Source of the DNA: Actinernus sp. WN-2022
Taxonomy: Eukaryota > Cnidaria > Anthozoa > Actiniaria > Actinernidae
Direction: 5' to 3'
Assembly (NCBI GenBank): GCA_030867875.1
Contig: JAOWCC010000577.1
Location: 148,668,344-148,732,343, forward strand
DNA: 64,000 nt
A program made the translations under genes and the position numbers. The notes below the pieces were generated by a model that was not told the DNA's origin, did not search any database, and saw nothing but the letters and a program-made list of their open reading frames with translations. Shown here one piece after another: positions 1 through 12,500 of the stretch (position 1 is its first letter; each line of letters begins with the position of its first letter).

Positions 1-431
1 AGGCTTTTCGCAAGTGTTGAGTTATAAATAAAGGGCATTTACTTCAAACTACATGTAGGTCTGAATAAGTCATGATCTTGAGAATTAATGATGCAAAATG
101 AAGCATGCACAATGCAACTAACACCACCTTTTTTTAATAGCTGTTATATATGTATACAGATCATGGAGCACACCATATACATGCATGTACAATGTACATT
201 TGGGTCTGTAACACTACATGTATATACTGTAATACGTCATACACATACATAACTCTATTTATACATGGACATTCCATCAATTACAAATTGCTTTTCGTGA
301 AAGCCAATGTTAAAACTGTGTTTACAATTATACATGTAATAAGGTTGAGGATATTCACAATAGTGAATAAAAATATATAAAATCAATACAGCTGTATGCG
401 ATAAAATTATTTGAATACAAACAAGCCATAC

Positions 432-3400
432 CACTTTGAATTCTTGAATGTCAGACTGCAGTCTAGGGGCCACCCATATGAGACTGGTTACTGCCTCAAT
501 CATCCCCTCATCACAGTACCTATAATGTGTGAAACAATCACTTAATTGTTTGACTAAACAGCACAATCATAAACACATTTCACACTGAAATCAAGAGTGA
601 ACAAAGATGAAAGTGGCTTTCTTACAATTAATAAATCATTCGAGTTTTATTAATTTTAATAGTATATTAATATACTGAGCAAAGTAAAGTAAAGAAAACA
701 ATTACCATAAAATGTGTTTTTAATACTTAAACAATCGTACAATCATCTACATGTACATATATTTGTATCACTACTTTTTGACTAGATAATATTACCCAAC
801 AGTTGTGCAGGAAAGGTAAAACAAGATATCAAGCTGAGCAGTGTATCGAGGACAAGACAAAAAAAATATACACAAAGGTTTCAATAATTATGAGGCTATG
901 GGGTAAATTAAATTTATACTTTTCTCTCTTAAATTTAATTTACCTCGGAGCCTCACAATGAATTTTTTGTGCATGACAAGTAAAGCATAATAATTATATT
1001 GAAAGTGGGATATTACATTTGTACATGTAAAAGTTTTATTCATTTCTATGTCCACAGTCACAATACTACTTAAGGCCTTTTGCAGGAAATTCTCCAGTGT
1101 AGTTCAGGTGTATTTAGACTCATTCTATTAATGATTTTATGTCAAAAATGGTTAGGGTTTTTGCAATGTTTGGGTTAGGCTTTTGAAGGTGTGTGTTAAA
1201 AAAATTGAGAAATGAATCATATTTAATGAACCACTGGAGGGGGTATTCTGAAAGTACTCCGTTCTACAATGCAAGTGGTCATGCATGGTTAAAATGTTTC
1301 ATCAGCAAGTCAAGCATATTTGAGTAGTTTAATTTGTCTTATTGTTTTAAAAGCTAGAAAAATAAGTGAACACTGATCCTCAAGAGAAACACTTACGACA
1401 TAGTCTCTATTAATCCAAATCTTGCCAGAAGGAGATCACAGTATAACTCCAAAAGTTCCAGAGCTTCAACCAGATAGTCCTCCCTGATGATGTGTTCAAC
1501 CTAAGTGTACAGTATGCATGTTAAAATAATTATAGGATTATTATGTGAACCTAAAGAAATTAAATTTAGCAATATGGCAAAAAAATTTCTGAAGTCCAAA
1601 ATATGTACAAAATGTATGTACATGTATATACAGTAGTTAGTTAATTTAAGACAAATAGCTGATATTACAGTGGCGTCTATGTTGTGGGACAATTTTGATG
1701 ACTGGTTCAAATATTTTTGAACCGGGGCAAATATGTTTACCTGTGAGCTTATGTTCACTGACTGGTCAGTCTCTTTTTGTTGGGGTATTAGCTATTGTAT
1801 TTTGATAAATACAGACAAACTCACATGTTTACCTGTGAACTCTAGTCACCAATTAGCTCTATAAACCCGTTGTTTACCTGTGATATTATGTTCACTGACC
1901 GGTTAGAGTCTTTTTTATATTGGGGTAAGCTATTGTATTTTGATAAATACAGACAAACTCACATGTTTACCTGTGAACTCTAGTCACCAATTAGCTCTAT
2001 AAACCCATTGTTTACCTGTGATATTATGTTCACTGACCGGTTAGGGTCTTTTTTATATTGGGGTAAGCTATTGTATTTTCAATTGATAAAATACAGACAA
2101 ACTCACATGTTTACCTGTGAACTCTTAAGTCACCAATTAGCTCTAAAAACCCGTTGTTTACCTGTATTATTATGTTCACTGGCCGGTTAGGGTCTTTTTT
2201 ATATTGGGGTAAGCTATTGTATTTTGATAAATACAGACAAACTCACATGTTTACCTGTGAACTCTAGTCACCAATTAGCTCTATAAACCCATTGTTTACC
2301 TGTGATATTATGTTCACTGACCGGTTAGGGTCTTTTTTATATTGGGGTAAGCTATTGTATTTTCAATTGATAAAATACAGACAAACTCACACGTTTACCT
2401 GTGAACTCTAGTCACCAATTAGCTCTAAAAACCCGTTGTTTACCTGTATTATTATGTTCACTGGCCGGTTAGGGTCTTTTTTATATTGGGGTAAGCTATT
2501 GTATTTTGATAAATACAGACAAACTCACATGTTTACCTGTGAACTCTTGTCACCAATTAGCTCTAAAAACCCTTTGTTTACCTGTGAGATTATGTTCACT
2601 GATCGGTTAGGGTTTTTTTAAATGTAGGGTAAGGGTTTGGATTAATTCACAGAAACATTTAAGAAGCATTATATCACAGTGTTGTTTAGCATTAAAAAAC
2701 CCTACCTGTTTGGTTCGGTTGACACAGTTTGGTTCAAAGTACGAGTGGTGCAGTAATAAAGTACACCTGATCATCTATAAATGATGTATTTTTCTGGATT
2801 TAGCCGCTTTCTTACTTCTCTTGAGTTGCTGCAGTTTTCATAAAATGCAGTCAACACAAAGTTCATCTGTATTACAGTTTCGTCCGGGTTTTAATATCGC
2901 CGATGTCATATTTTCTAAAGACTGATGTTTCGAAGTCCGATTTTGTTAGCAGTACGCATGCGCGCATAATGGTTTCGACGATTAGTCACTTATAGAATAA
3001 ACGGTGGTGGTGAAATCAACAAGCGCTTGTGTGGCGCAGTACGTTAGTCAGTGGAAAACTGGGTGTGTCAAGGCAGAGCTGCTGAGTTTGAATCCCGGTG
3101 AGTTCGAATCCCGCCGAGTTCGGTACGTTGGTATTACATCTGAATGAAAGGTAAGTGTAAGTATAAGGGAAGGGAGAGAAGGAAGGGAGTTGGATAGTGA
3201 AAAAAAAATTCCTGGGGAGGGTGAATTGTTTTTCCTTTTGAACCCACCAAAAAACCTAAATATTTATAATTGCCCCAGTTCAAACATATTTGCCCCAGTT
3301 CAAAAGTATCTGCCCCAGTTCAAAAATATTTGCCCCGGTGTTCAAAATTGCCCCACAACATCTACGAGTAGCAGTTTCAGTGGTATTGACCCAAACACCT

Positions 3401-5969
3401 CACTTCAATGTAATGAAGTGCTATATTCAAACTGTGTATCTAAATTAGTTGTGCTTGTTTAAGATTGTGTTGGTGTCATGCAAGAATGATGGTTTTAATG
3501 GTGCTTCATTACATCAAAGTGAGGCGTTTGGGTCAATACTGCTGAAACTGCTATTCGTAGACACCACAGTGACTGTAATATCAGCTATTGAACATGATAG
3601 TTCAGTTCAGTTCACATATCAAAAAAATTATATAACCAACAGCTAGCCTGTGTACAGCCGTCCATCTCCCCTCAAAACCCTGGAAGGGACGTCTGTGCTA
3701 CACTGGCATTAATTGTGTACCTGTCCAGCATAATTTCGGATAAACTGTATAGATCTAGACTTCCATTGGCCGTGAAAAACGATGGTAAACATTGTAGATT
3801 TCAGATTATTCATTTCCTATTGTTAACGGCAAGAGACAAAGAAGACGATGCGAAGCAGGGAAAATAAAATAAATTCCCTTCTTCAAAGGTAAAAATCAAA
3901 GCTTTCTTTGGGATAAATTAGGGTAGATTTATTGAACGGTATTTCAAGGTCTTCTGTGCAGTTCAGCAATTGACTTATATCATTATGACATCACGGCTTG
4001 TTTATGAGGGGGACAGAATCGACATGAATAATAGAATTTTGAACTAAATCTGCTCTGCTGAGGAAAATTTAACTTCCAATTGTCTGGTTTCCAGATATCA
4101 GCTGTATCAATGTTGATCCCACAATATTTACTGACAGTATTTGGTGGCTGTTACCGCTATTGTACATTCTAAAAATGCATTTGATAGCGATTTCCTTTGT
4201 GTTGTTGCTGTTTTGTCCCCCTCCCACGACCGTGATCCTTAGCGTTTAAACAATAGATTGTTTTGATTTGACGTCATAATGATATAGGGCAATTTAAAAT
4301 AACATTAAGAAGACAAAGCCGGAGTTTTGAAACAGAAGCCGTAACAATTTTGAATCAATGTAAATCTTTACTTTTTAATTGCCAGCACCGACTGAAGGCG
4401 GATTCAATGTTCCAATGCACTTCCTACATATATGGAGATTTAATTATGACTGGGAAGTCTAGAGATAAAAGTTCCTCATACACATTATATTCTCCACTTG
4501 CTGAAATAAGATTTTTGTCTGAATATTTCTGAATTATTAACTCGGAAAAATGCATCCAAAACCAACATATCTCTTAGCCAATCATAGGTAGTGAAGTATC
4601 AAAGAAAAGGCATTATCATGTATTAGCCAATCAGTGCTCTTTCCACAAATCCTTGTAAAGATCCATGTGACCTGGACAGACATCCTTTCCAGAGTTTTGA
4701 GGGGAGATGGATGACTGTATAATACAGGCTAACCAACACCTACAATGGCAGACAAAATGACTTGGGACACTGCTCACTTTTAGAGACCATTATATTCTTT
4801 AATTAAATAAACTAGCTAATTAATATGCAGACCAATCACCAAATGTTGAGGGTCACACATACTGTATAGTGGACAAAGGAGGAGTGATCGAGGGAAAGCT
4901 GCAAGTGATTGCAGTGACGTGCAACTAGCAATGAACTACAAACCGCACGCAATAACAAGTCATCAATGAAAAACAACCCAGGGCCCTGCGAGCACGAGAC
5001 AGGGCCCCCAATAGTCGCTGGATATTTAACCATACCTACATGTAAATTACATTTAGACTCAACTAAACCCCCTCTCCCCCTTCAATGTTGTTTTACTATC
5101 AACATTGAAAGGAAGGAGGGGGTTTTGGAAGCTTCAGCTGTTTTAACTTTGTGTCCAGTATTTTTCCTTCTCATAAAATAACTTTTTTTGTTGTATGTCC
5201 AAACAATTATGTCTGCAATTGTACATAGCTTGCAAACTGATCGGGTGATTTTTGTCCAGAGAGGGAGATCCTAAAGAGTTGTAGTCAGTGCAATGCTTGC
5301 TGTATGCATGGTACTGCAAGTTTTATAAATATAAATATGTTCAAGCTTAGTCTAAGTGAAATGGGGGGGGGGAGGGGAGGTAGGGGGAGTGGGGTGTCAA
5401 GCATGTTTCCATCTCTATATGCTCACCCTAATCCTTGCCCTTTCATCTTTTCCATTTGCTAGGTAATCACCTATTTCTCTTCTTGACTTCTGTGCGAGTT
5501 CGGCTACATGGAACAGAATAAGACTAGTTACATCACAATACTGAAGACCAAGACATTGTAAACGCAACCAGAGACAGAGTGTTTACAGCATAATATCATG
5601 TAGAAGCACATCATTTATCACTGTCTTGTACAATGTAAGTTGTAACTGTATGAAGCAATCAACCCAAAACTAAAATATATATTTCAGTAAAGCAAACGTT
5701 CAGGCCATTTGATTCCAGCTACGTAGCATTTTCAAAAAAACAAAAATGTGCAATGCCAATGGGTTTGAATCATTAGATCTAGAGTTTTGACTCACTTTTC
5801 TTCTTCTCCAGAAGCTTCAGACGATTGATGGCCAGTCGTAAATTTGTCTTCAGTTTATGCTTGTTAAACCCTGAAAGAACCATAGTGAAAGTGTTTCGTC
5901 TTTACGCCTTTGAATGATGCAGCAAAACTAAATATAAAACAAGAGAATCGCAGCTAAATACTAACCCAT
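432..5969 (-). CDS. IST1: IST1 homolog, ESCRT-III-associated protein (5' part, partial)
   Basis: Partial gene of 5 coding exons on the minus strand: 5966-5969 (ATG plus one base), 5796-5870, 5427-5503, 1397-1500 and 432-519. All junctions are GT-AG, phases agree, and 116 codons lie in the window. Recognisable IST1 blocks are LRLAINRLKLLEKKK, then ELAQKSRREIGDYLANGKDE, then VEHIIREDYLVEALELLELY, then CDLLLARFGLIETM, then IEAVTSLIWVAPRLQS. This is the N-terminal ESCRT-III-like helical domain. In the family this domain binds CHMP1, and IST1 helps recruit spastin and VPS4 for membrane scission in cytokinesis and endosomal sorting. The rest of the domain and the C-terminal MIM motifs lie left of base 1. 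The large intron 520-1396 to 1501-5426 region holds repeats. The tiny first exon is the weakest point: ATGG followed by gttag fits the phase and the short N-terminus of other IST1 proteins, but it is not proven. The gene is divergent from CDC6. Confidence 0.88.
1760..2640. repeat. Tandem array, ~140-bp unit, about six copies
   Basis: The phrase ACATGTTTACCTGTGAACTC recurs near 1822, 1961, 2104, 2245, 2390 (one change) and 2527, so the period is about 137-145 bp. Each unit also has GACCGGTTAG followed by a TTTTTTATATTGGGGTAAGC stretch. Units differ mainly by small indels. The short ORFs here are repeat translations and not genes. Confidence 0.9.
3028..3250 (+). repeat. tRNA-derived SINE-like repeat
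   Basis: The head TGTGGCGCAGTACGTTAGT resembles a polymerase III A box. It is followed by two B-box-like words, GAGTTTGAATCCCGG and GAGTTCGAATCCCG, which look like a local duplication. A purine-rich body follows (aagggaagggagagaagg). A related copy with the same AAACTGGGTGTGTC phrase and purine-rich tail lies at about 63700-63960. No complete cloverleaf can be drawn. Confidence 0.5.
3644..4731. mobile_element. TIR element in IST1 intron (~1.1 kb)
   Basis: The left arm starts TAGCCTGTGTACAGCCGTCC and continues ATCTCCCCTCAAAAC. The right arm (about 4690-4731) is its inverse with a few changes and a short insertion. The interior has no coding potential. It is adjacent to, but separate from, the element ending near 3589. 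Confidence 0.65.
4732..5426. other. IST1 intronic sequence
   Basis: This is the remaining part of the long IST1 intron between the TIR element and the exon at 5427-5503. It has a short inverted pair (CCCCCTCTCCCCCTTCAATG near 5070 against its inverse near 5105-5130) and a G-run at about 5361-5395. No coding exon was seen. Confidence 0.5.
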
Positions 5970-6350
5970 CGCCAGAACAGGTCATCCACCATTACTGAAT
6001 ATGCTAACGTAATGGGACGCTTTTAGACCTGAAATAAGAAAAACTGCCTTACACCTCCCCCGCAAAATGACATATTTCTCAAAAATCCGATAACTTATCG
6101 ATTCATGAGCTTGACTGGTACTGTTATTTACGTATTTTTTAACTTGTATGCTTATCGAAGATTTGACTTTTTGCGTTAGCTAAGAAGATTGAAGTACTTT
6201 TGTGTTGAAATTAAATGTACTATGATTTTTAGCGCATTTTGCAAACACACACACATGTTGTTTACATTTCGATTTTGTTTCGGAGCTCGTTCGCTTGTGT
6301 AGTAACCGCTGGGCAGAGAACCAGTGGTTGCAGTAGGAACTCACTCCTCT

Positions 6351-6374
6351 GATTGGCTCAATCGATTTCCCGCG
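6351..6374 (+). promoter_or_regulatory. CCAAT box (inverted) plus E2F site, IST1/CDC6 spacer
   Basis: ATTGG (6352-6356, an inverted CCAAT box, NF-Y type) is followed 9 bases later by TTTCCCGC (6366-6373), a perfect match to the E2F consensus TTTSSCGC. They lie about 130-150 bp upstream of the CDC6 ATG. Vertebrate CDC6 is a classic E2F target. The same spacer serves the divergent IST1 gene, whose start lies about 380 bp away. Confidence 0.6.
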
Positions 6375-6500
6375 AATTTGCAAAAGCGCGCCACTCTTTT
6401 TCTCCATTGAATTTTAATTTTCCCTCGAGGAAGGCTACAAAAAGTACCTCATTGATGACCTCGGCGTTCTTTTCTTCAAAGCTCACAGTCACAAGCCAAA

Positions 6501-9500
6501 ATGCCTCGAAGAACCCGAAGTGGGGTTTGTTCCCAAGCCACGATTGAATTTCCACGTCGTAAAACGCGATCGCAAAGGAAAGAACTCGACTCGAAGATCG
6601 AATCCGTGTCTTCACAATCACCTCGCAAACGAAGTGAAACAGCGAAAGGTATGACAACTCCAGATTCTCCTATCATTTTGCAGTTTTCTTTCTTCAGATT
6701 TTTCAGTCAATGCAGGATGCTTAGTATTTGGACATGTTCTCGATATTTTAGCAGATATACTTCTCCTTTGAAACGTTTTATTGCAGAGAACTTGCACCTG
6801 ACTCGAGCTTGGTTGTTGGCGCCGGGCTACTACGTCGATTTAGATCGCAGGCAAACTATTTATTCTACGAAACCAGTGGCATAATGAATCCGGCATAATG
6901 AATCCGGCATAGTGCTAACTTGTCCTCTAGCGAGGAATACAAATTATCAGCTATAAATTATATTACTAGATGAAGTTAACATAATTTAGATTGAATGAAG
7001 AAGTGTAACGTCCTGTCGGCATAAATATTTACATTACGAGGTGCAAATTCACTTAGCTTCTGTTTGCAATAGGTCGAAAGTTATACAACTCGACTTGACT
7101 TAGTAACTGAATTGTGTTGTATCTATGGATAAAACTTTGTGGTATCGTTTAGAGAAAGCACGACATACACATGCGTTCAAGTTGTTGCTGAGACGGTATT
7201 CCAACAGATAATTTCACTATTAAATCAATAAATGTCCAGAGTTTATGCATCAAATCATGGTGCTTCACTCCTTCAGTAATCATTATATATGCAATTCTTG
7301 GTGCAAAGTCTTGCAGTAAACAATGCTTGTGCATGCAACAAAGGCCTTGGCCTGTTGTCATGATAATGACTGCATTTTTCTTTGTCTTCCAATCCTGATT
7401 GCTGTGTATTGTTTTTCTTTCTTTTGTAAGAAATTATGAATTAATTCATCAATGCTTCATCGATCCTCCAATTGCCGGTTTGCAATCAATCCCCAGAGAT
7501 TCAAATGACATAACAAGGGATGCTAATAAAGCTTCTTTTGTTAATATCGAACATTGCTATATATGTAACATGCAAATGAAGAATAAGAAGATGCAAACAG
7601 CACATTATTTATTTTAATTGGACAAACTGCAATATGTGTGTTATTGTAATATTGAAAATGCAAGTACTTTGTAGATTACTCAACTTTCAATATTTAACCT
7701 TTCTTCCATATTTCATTGCAGTTTGTCATATTCCAGTTTCTCCTAAGAAGAAGAAAAACAACAGAGGAAAAGCTGTAGATGTTTCTAATAGGGAGGGTGA
7801 GGAAAACATTTCTCCACAAGAACCAAATGCAAAACAGGCAAACCGTATCCTAGAAGGTGCATCACTTTCTACTTCAAGACAAAGAAAGTGCTTGTCTTAT
7901 GCTCCAAGCCAGGAGAATAGTTGTGTTAAAAATGACTCCCTGCACACTCCCAAAAGGTCCAAATGTATGCTGTCACTGGCAAGAGCAAATGGTAAGTAAA
8001 CACTGTACTCGGCTCTTATGTTCAGGAATAGAATAATTGTAATTACTTTGCTCAATCATGAAGACAGTGTCCTACATGTAGCTGTGAGAAATGTCCACGT
8101 TTCTCACTGTGGATTTTACATGAGTGCAAAAACAAAAATAATATACACTCTAAAATTAGATTATTTTTACAAGACTTCTAATCAAGACTAAATGCAATTT
8201 AGGCATGGTTAAATATCCTGTGGTGGTGTTCATGCAGCACTGTGTCGGCATCTCATCCGGAGCTTTCAGTTTATTGTTACTGCTCCTCGTTGCAATCAGG
8301 GTTGCTGAATTTTCCCTCCCTGTTCCCCAAGTCCACTCTTAGGTGTGACCCTCCTGGCAACCAAGCTTGCAAGCACTGACCCTTCTTTCAGCTCCAGGCT
8401 CTGAATCACCAACTGTATTTTTCTCTTCAGTTAGAACCATCTGTAATGTAGCTGGTTTATTGAATTTTTCTTTGAAGAAAATTGTCTACCTCAGTGGATT
8501 CAGAATTCTATTGTGGGGATGAAGAATCAACGTCTTAAAGGAAGATGTAATTTTCTTCAGAGAAGGAATTATTTTTCTTGAGAAAATATTTTTTTCCAAC
8601 AAGAAAGTACAAAGACTGGAATTTGAGAGTGGTATTTAGCTGTTGAGTGTCTTTGCTAGAAAACTAGGCCATACTCTCACTTTCTCTCACATCTACCGGT
8701 ACATGTATATTGTCACCAACAGGCCACTGTTACAGTGCAGTAAAGAAGGCTCTTCACACAAGTACTCCTCATAACCTACTCTGTCGTGAGACCGAGATAG
8801 ATGCTGTTAGAACCTTCCTTCACGATCATGTATCCAATGAGAGGCCAGGAAGTTTATACATCTCGGGCGCACCAGGAACAGGAAAGACAGCTTGCCTTAC
8901 TAAGGTTATGGCTGAAATGGAGGTGGGTTGATGTTCTAGGATCACCAGTTGTAACAGGTGCAGATCCGGACCAGTTAACGGTCAGATTTTTTGGAATTTT
9001 AAAATCTCTGAGGACACAATCATGGCAAAATATTTTACTTTTCCTTGAGAATTAAGGTAAACTCCTGAGCACAAACACCTTTGAATTTGGCAATGTGACA
9101 GTCAACAAATGTGTTTCAACTTGTATATGTACATGTAACTAATAATGATGCAACTGTACATGAAGCATGAAACGTTTTTATCATTTAGGATTTTCTAATT
9201 CCAAGTCAATTTTCAGTCTCAAGAATGCAGGAAATGGCATTTTAGAGAGTTGAATCTCAAAAATTTTCAGGCAGAGCATGCGGCCCAGCTGGACCACATA
9301 CCCTACAGGTGCTTATATTACACCCCCTGTGAACAAAGTGTGCATCAAAGAAAATATTTGAAGGATGATAACAACAATAACCTACATTGTGGCATTGAAA
9401 TATTATGCCCTGATATTATTTTGTCCTTGGACATTATCTGATCCTCAAAGCTCAGTTTCCCTCGAGCTTCACTCTTGGGAACTGTTCTCTTCTCGGATCA

Positions 9501-12500
9501 GATTATGTCTGTGGATGAAATATCAGGACATATTTCGACACCACAAATAGGTTGTATTTATATCCAACATGCTTCATACTCAGTAACAATAAAACTTATT
9601 GCATTTCTCACCAGAATGAAATAAACGGATGTCCCATAACGTTTGTCAACTGTATGTCCATACAACACTCTCATGCCATATTTGCAAAAGTCATTGAAGG
9701 TCTTGGAGTAAAAGAAAAAGTGTCTGGTAAAGATTCCCAGAAAGTTCTTGAGAAGATGTTCACATCACCTGGACCAATGAGGTACAAATTATTGCTAACA
9801 TGAATTTACAAAATGTACACCTCATGACTTTGTGCAATAATTAGAAAATACTATCAGTCTACCAAAAAACATTGTGAATATATAATAAATATTGTTCAGT
9901 TAATCACTTCCAAGGCTTCAGTAGTACATGTAATGGTGATTATGTACCTATAGATTTCCCCCCATGCATGTACAATACTGTACACTGTATACATGTACAT
10001 GTATGAATGCCTTTAGATTTTGTATGAGTGGGACAAAGTACGGCATGTCCATAGCCATACTGTACATATAACTGTGCTGTACCTTATCTCTATAATTTGA
10101 TTGGATCAGCAGGTCAAAAACAACAGTAGCCATGCCGTAGTTTGTCCCACTCACTTGAAATCTGCTCTATGGTTAATGTATGTGGAAGTGCAGGAGAAGC
10201 AGCGATATAGTATTATTATTACAGTGTACTAGTTGCATTACTGTAACCAGGTTGTGGTCAAATAAGGGGGCAGCTACCGCAAACAGTGGCAGATAAGCCA
10301 CACCTTTTTACCCAAAATCTTCGTTGCAAATCAGGTGTGCGGCTTAAATTATCTGTGAGAACATCTAAAAAAGTAAATTTCCATAAATTAACGTTTTAAA
10401 AAAAACAAAGCAGACTGATTAAAACTACACAAAACAAAAAGAAAGGAAGCACTAATCATCACTTTCGCAAGCTTGGTGGCTCCTAAAAGAGCCATTTTGT
10501 GTTGTCTGTTTCTTGTTTGTTTACTTGTTCTGGATCCTAGCTACCATTAAATCTTCTTCATTAAAAGATATTTTAAGCAGTTAACAGTCGCTTTTCTCAA
10601 ACAACTAAATGTCACCACACACGGTCAGAATCTCCATTCCACCGCAAAGCTTTTTGCAGTGTTGGAGTTTCCCAGTAACTTCAACAGTTATAGTTCCTCC
10701 GCAAGCGAGAAACTACCATGCTATTCTGGAGTACTCATGTGGTAGATGACCAACTGTTTTTCCGCTGTTTAGTACTTTAACAGTAAATTTGTCAAACTCA
10801 TTTTCCATCTCCCTGTGAGCAATCAGTTTCTCCCTGATAGAGACTTCCAAATGTCTTCGTAGATGTGATAACCATGAATGCTCCATGTTTTGATTTTGTT
10901 CTGTGCACACAGCATTCTAGTGTCCAGTTTTCTCTCTTCCAATAAAATGCCTGGTTACTAAGCTTTGATGAACGCGACTGCGAGCATGTTATTGTTGACG
11001 TGAAATTCAGGACTACATTCGCTTCGGCTAACAAATTTTCGACCTTGAACGAAAAAGTACCATCAACCGGTCAAGCAAATGCTATGGAAAGTTCTATAAT
11101 TTTGTATAATATTATGCATGTAAGTACTAAGTAAACATGAAGTTTAAACACTTTTAGATCTAAAATTTTGGGTAACTATGGAGTTATCTTGTTGAAAGTT
11201 TGATGAGGCAAGGAAGAGATGCAGATTTCTAATCTTGATTTTCCTTTCATTATTTCCCCCCCAAATATTTGAGCTTCTAAACTCTGGATGCATGTGGCTT
11301 ATCTGTGAGTGCAGTTTATCTGCCGGTGTTTATGGTACATTGCATGCTCTCCCTCCCCCACTCCCTTCACTCTCATATCAAGTCCCCATTAAATTTAGCC
11401 ACTTAAGCCGCATTTACACAACATTCATTTTGGGACCAGCACTCCTAAATTTGGGCCCACGGGGTGATAAGTTTGGGACTAGCTTGTGAATACATCAGTA
11501 CTGTCAGCCATCTCGCATCAGGAGCCACAATCAAAACGTGTCCCCCAAGAGAGATGTCTGTGATTCAAGGCTGGTGACTTTGTACGGCCAGGATCTGATC
11601 GTATCATTTGATTGGCTCATATATGATAATTAGACATACTAGCCAATCACATTACGCGACCAGATCCTGGCCGCATACAACGTCAGTATTAAATTTTTGG
11701 TCAACAATCGCAGACGTCTCTCTCTGGGGACACACGTTTTGATCGTGGTTCCCAATGCAAGAAGGCTGTATTTGCAGGCTAGTTTGGGACCAGCACTCTT
11801 GGTTTTTGCCATGAAAACGAAGTCGCTGAGTGCTGTGCCCTAAAATTATCGGCACTCCTGATTTTTGTCATGTTCATCTAGAGTGCCAGTCCCAAAATTA
11901 TTGACCTGCGGGCCCAAATTTAGGAGTGCTGTACCCAAAATGCTTGTCCAGTAAATCAGGCTTAATGACACTCACTGGGTTACATGTTCTTGAAAAAACC
12001 ATTTGCCTGACCTTACCCCCAAATATTTCCCCCATTTCTGATTTTGTCTGACCTTTATACCCTAAAATCCTGGCAACAACCATGGTACATTAAAATTTTG
12101 TAAATATAAATCGTAGCAATTTCTTTTGTGTAATAGTGTTTGTATAATTCTATATCCATCTGGACATTGTGATTTATTATCCATGTTAAATTTTACAGGA
12201 TTCTTGTTCTTGATGAAATGGATCAATTAGAAACCAAAAACCAGGATGTACTGTACAGTATGTTTGAATGGCCATCATTACCCAAGTCAAAACTTGTTTT
12301 GATAGGTCAGTTGAACATAAGATTCATTCACTATAAATATAAATACAATGTACATCTGAAGTGATGTTTAAGTAATATTTAGTCCTGTTAGCTCAGTGGT
12401 TATAAGCTCCGGTCTGTTGTGCAGGAGGTCACAGGTTCAAACACTGGCCGGACCAACACTCAGTGTCTACTGAGTAGAAGGTGCTGCATGCCTTTGTGAA

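Larger units (their letters stand above)
1654..3589. mobile_element. Foldback TIR element in IST1 intron, carrying a tandem array
   Basis: The arms AATAGCTGATATTACAG at 1654-1670 and its exact inverse at 3573-3589 bound a stretch of about 1.9 kb. Inside are secondary inverted segments: a GTTGTGGG(A/G)CAATTTTGA stretch near 1680 is inverted near 3335-3355, and GAACCGGGGCAAATAT near 1718 is inverted near 3320. A tandem array fills the left half and a SINE-like piece sits at about 3028-3250. There is no transposase-like ORF, so this is a non-autonomous element. Exact ends and target duplication are unclear. Confidence 0.65.

Noticed and set aside
1..430. Next IST1 exon in the left 430 bases
   Set aside because: No frame resembling the following IST1 segment with an acceptor site was found; the intron appears to continue past base 1.
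6358..6676. Antisense ORFs opposite CDC6 exon 1
   Set aside because: Shadows of the CDC6 coding exon and its promoter.
12388..12460. Functional tRNA gene
   Set aside because: Only A and B boxes are tRNA-like; followed by a SINE-type body.
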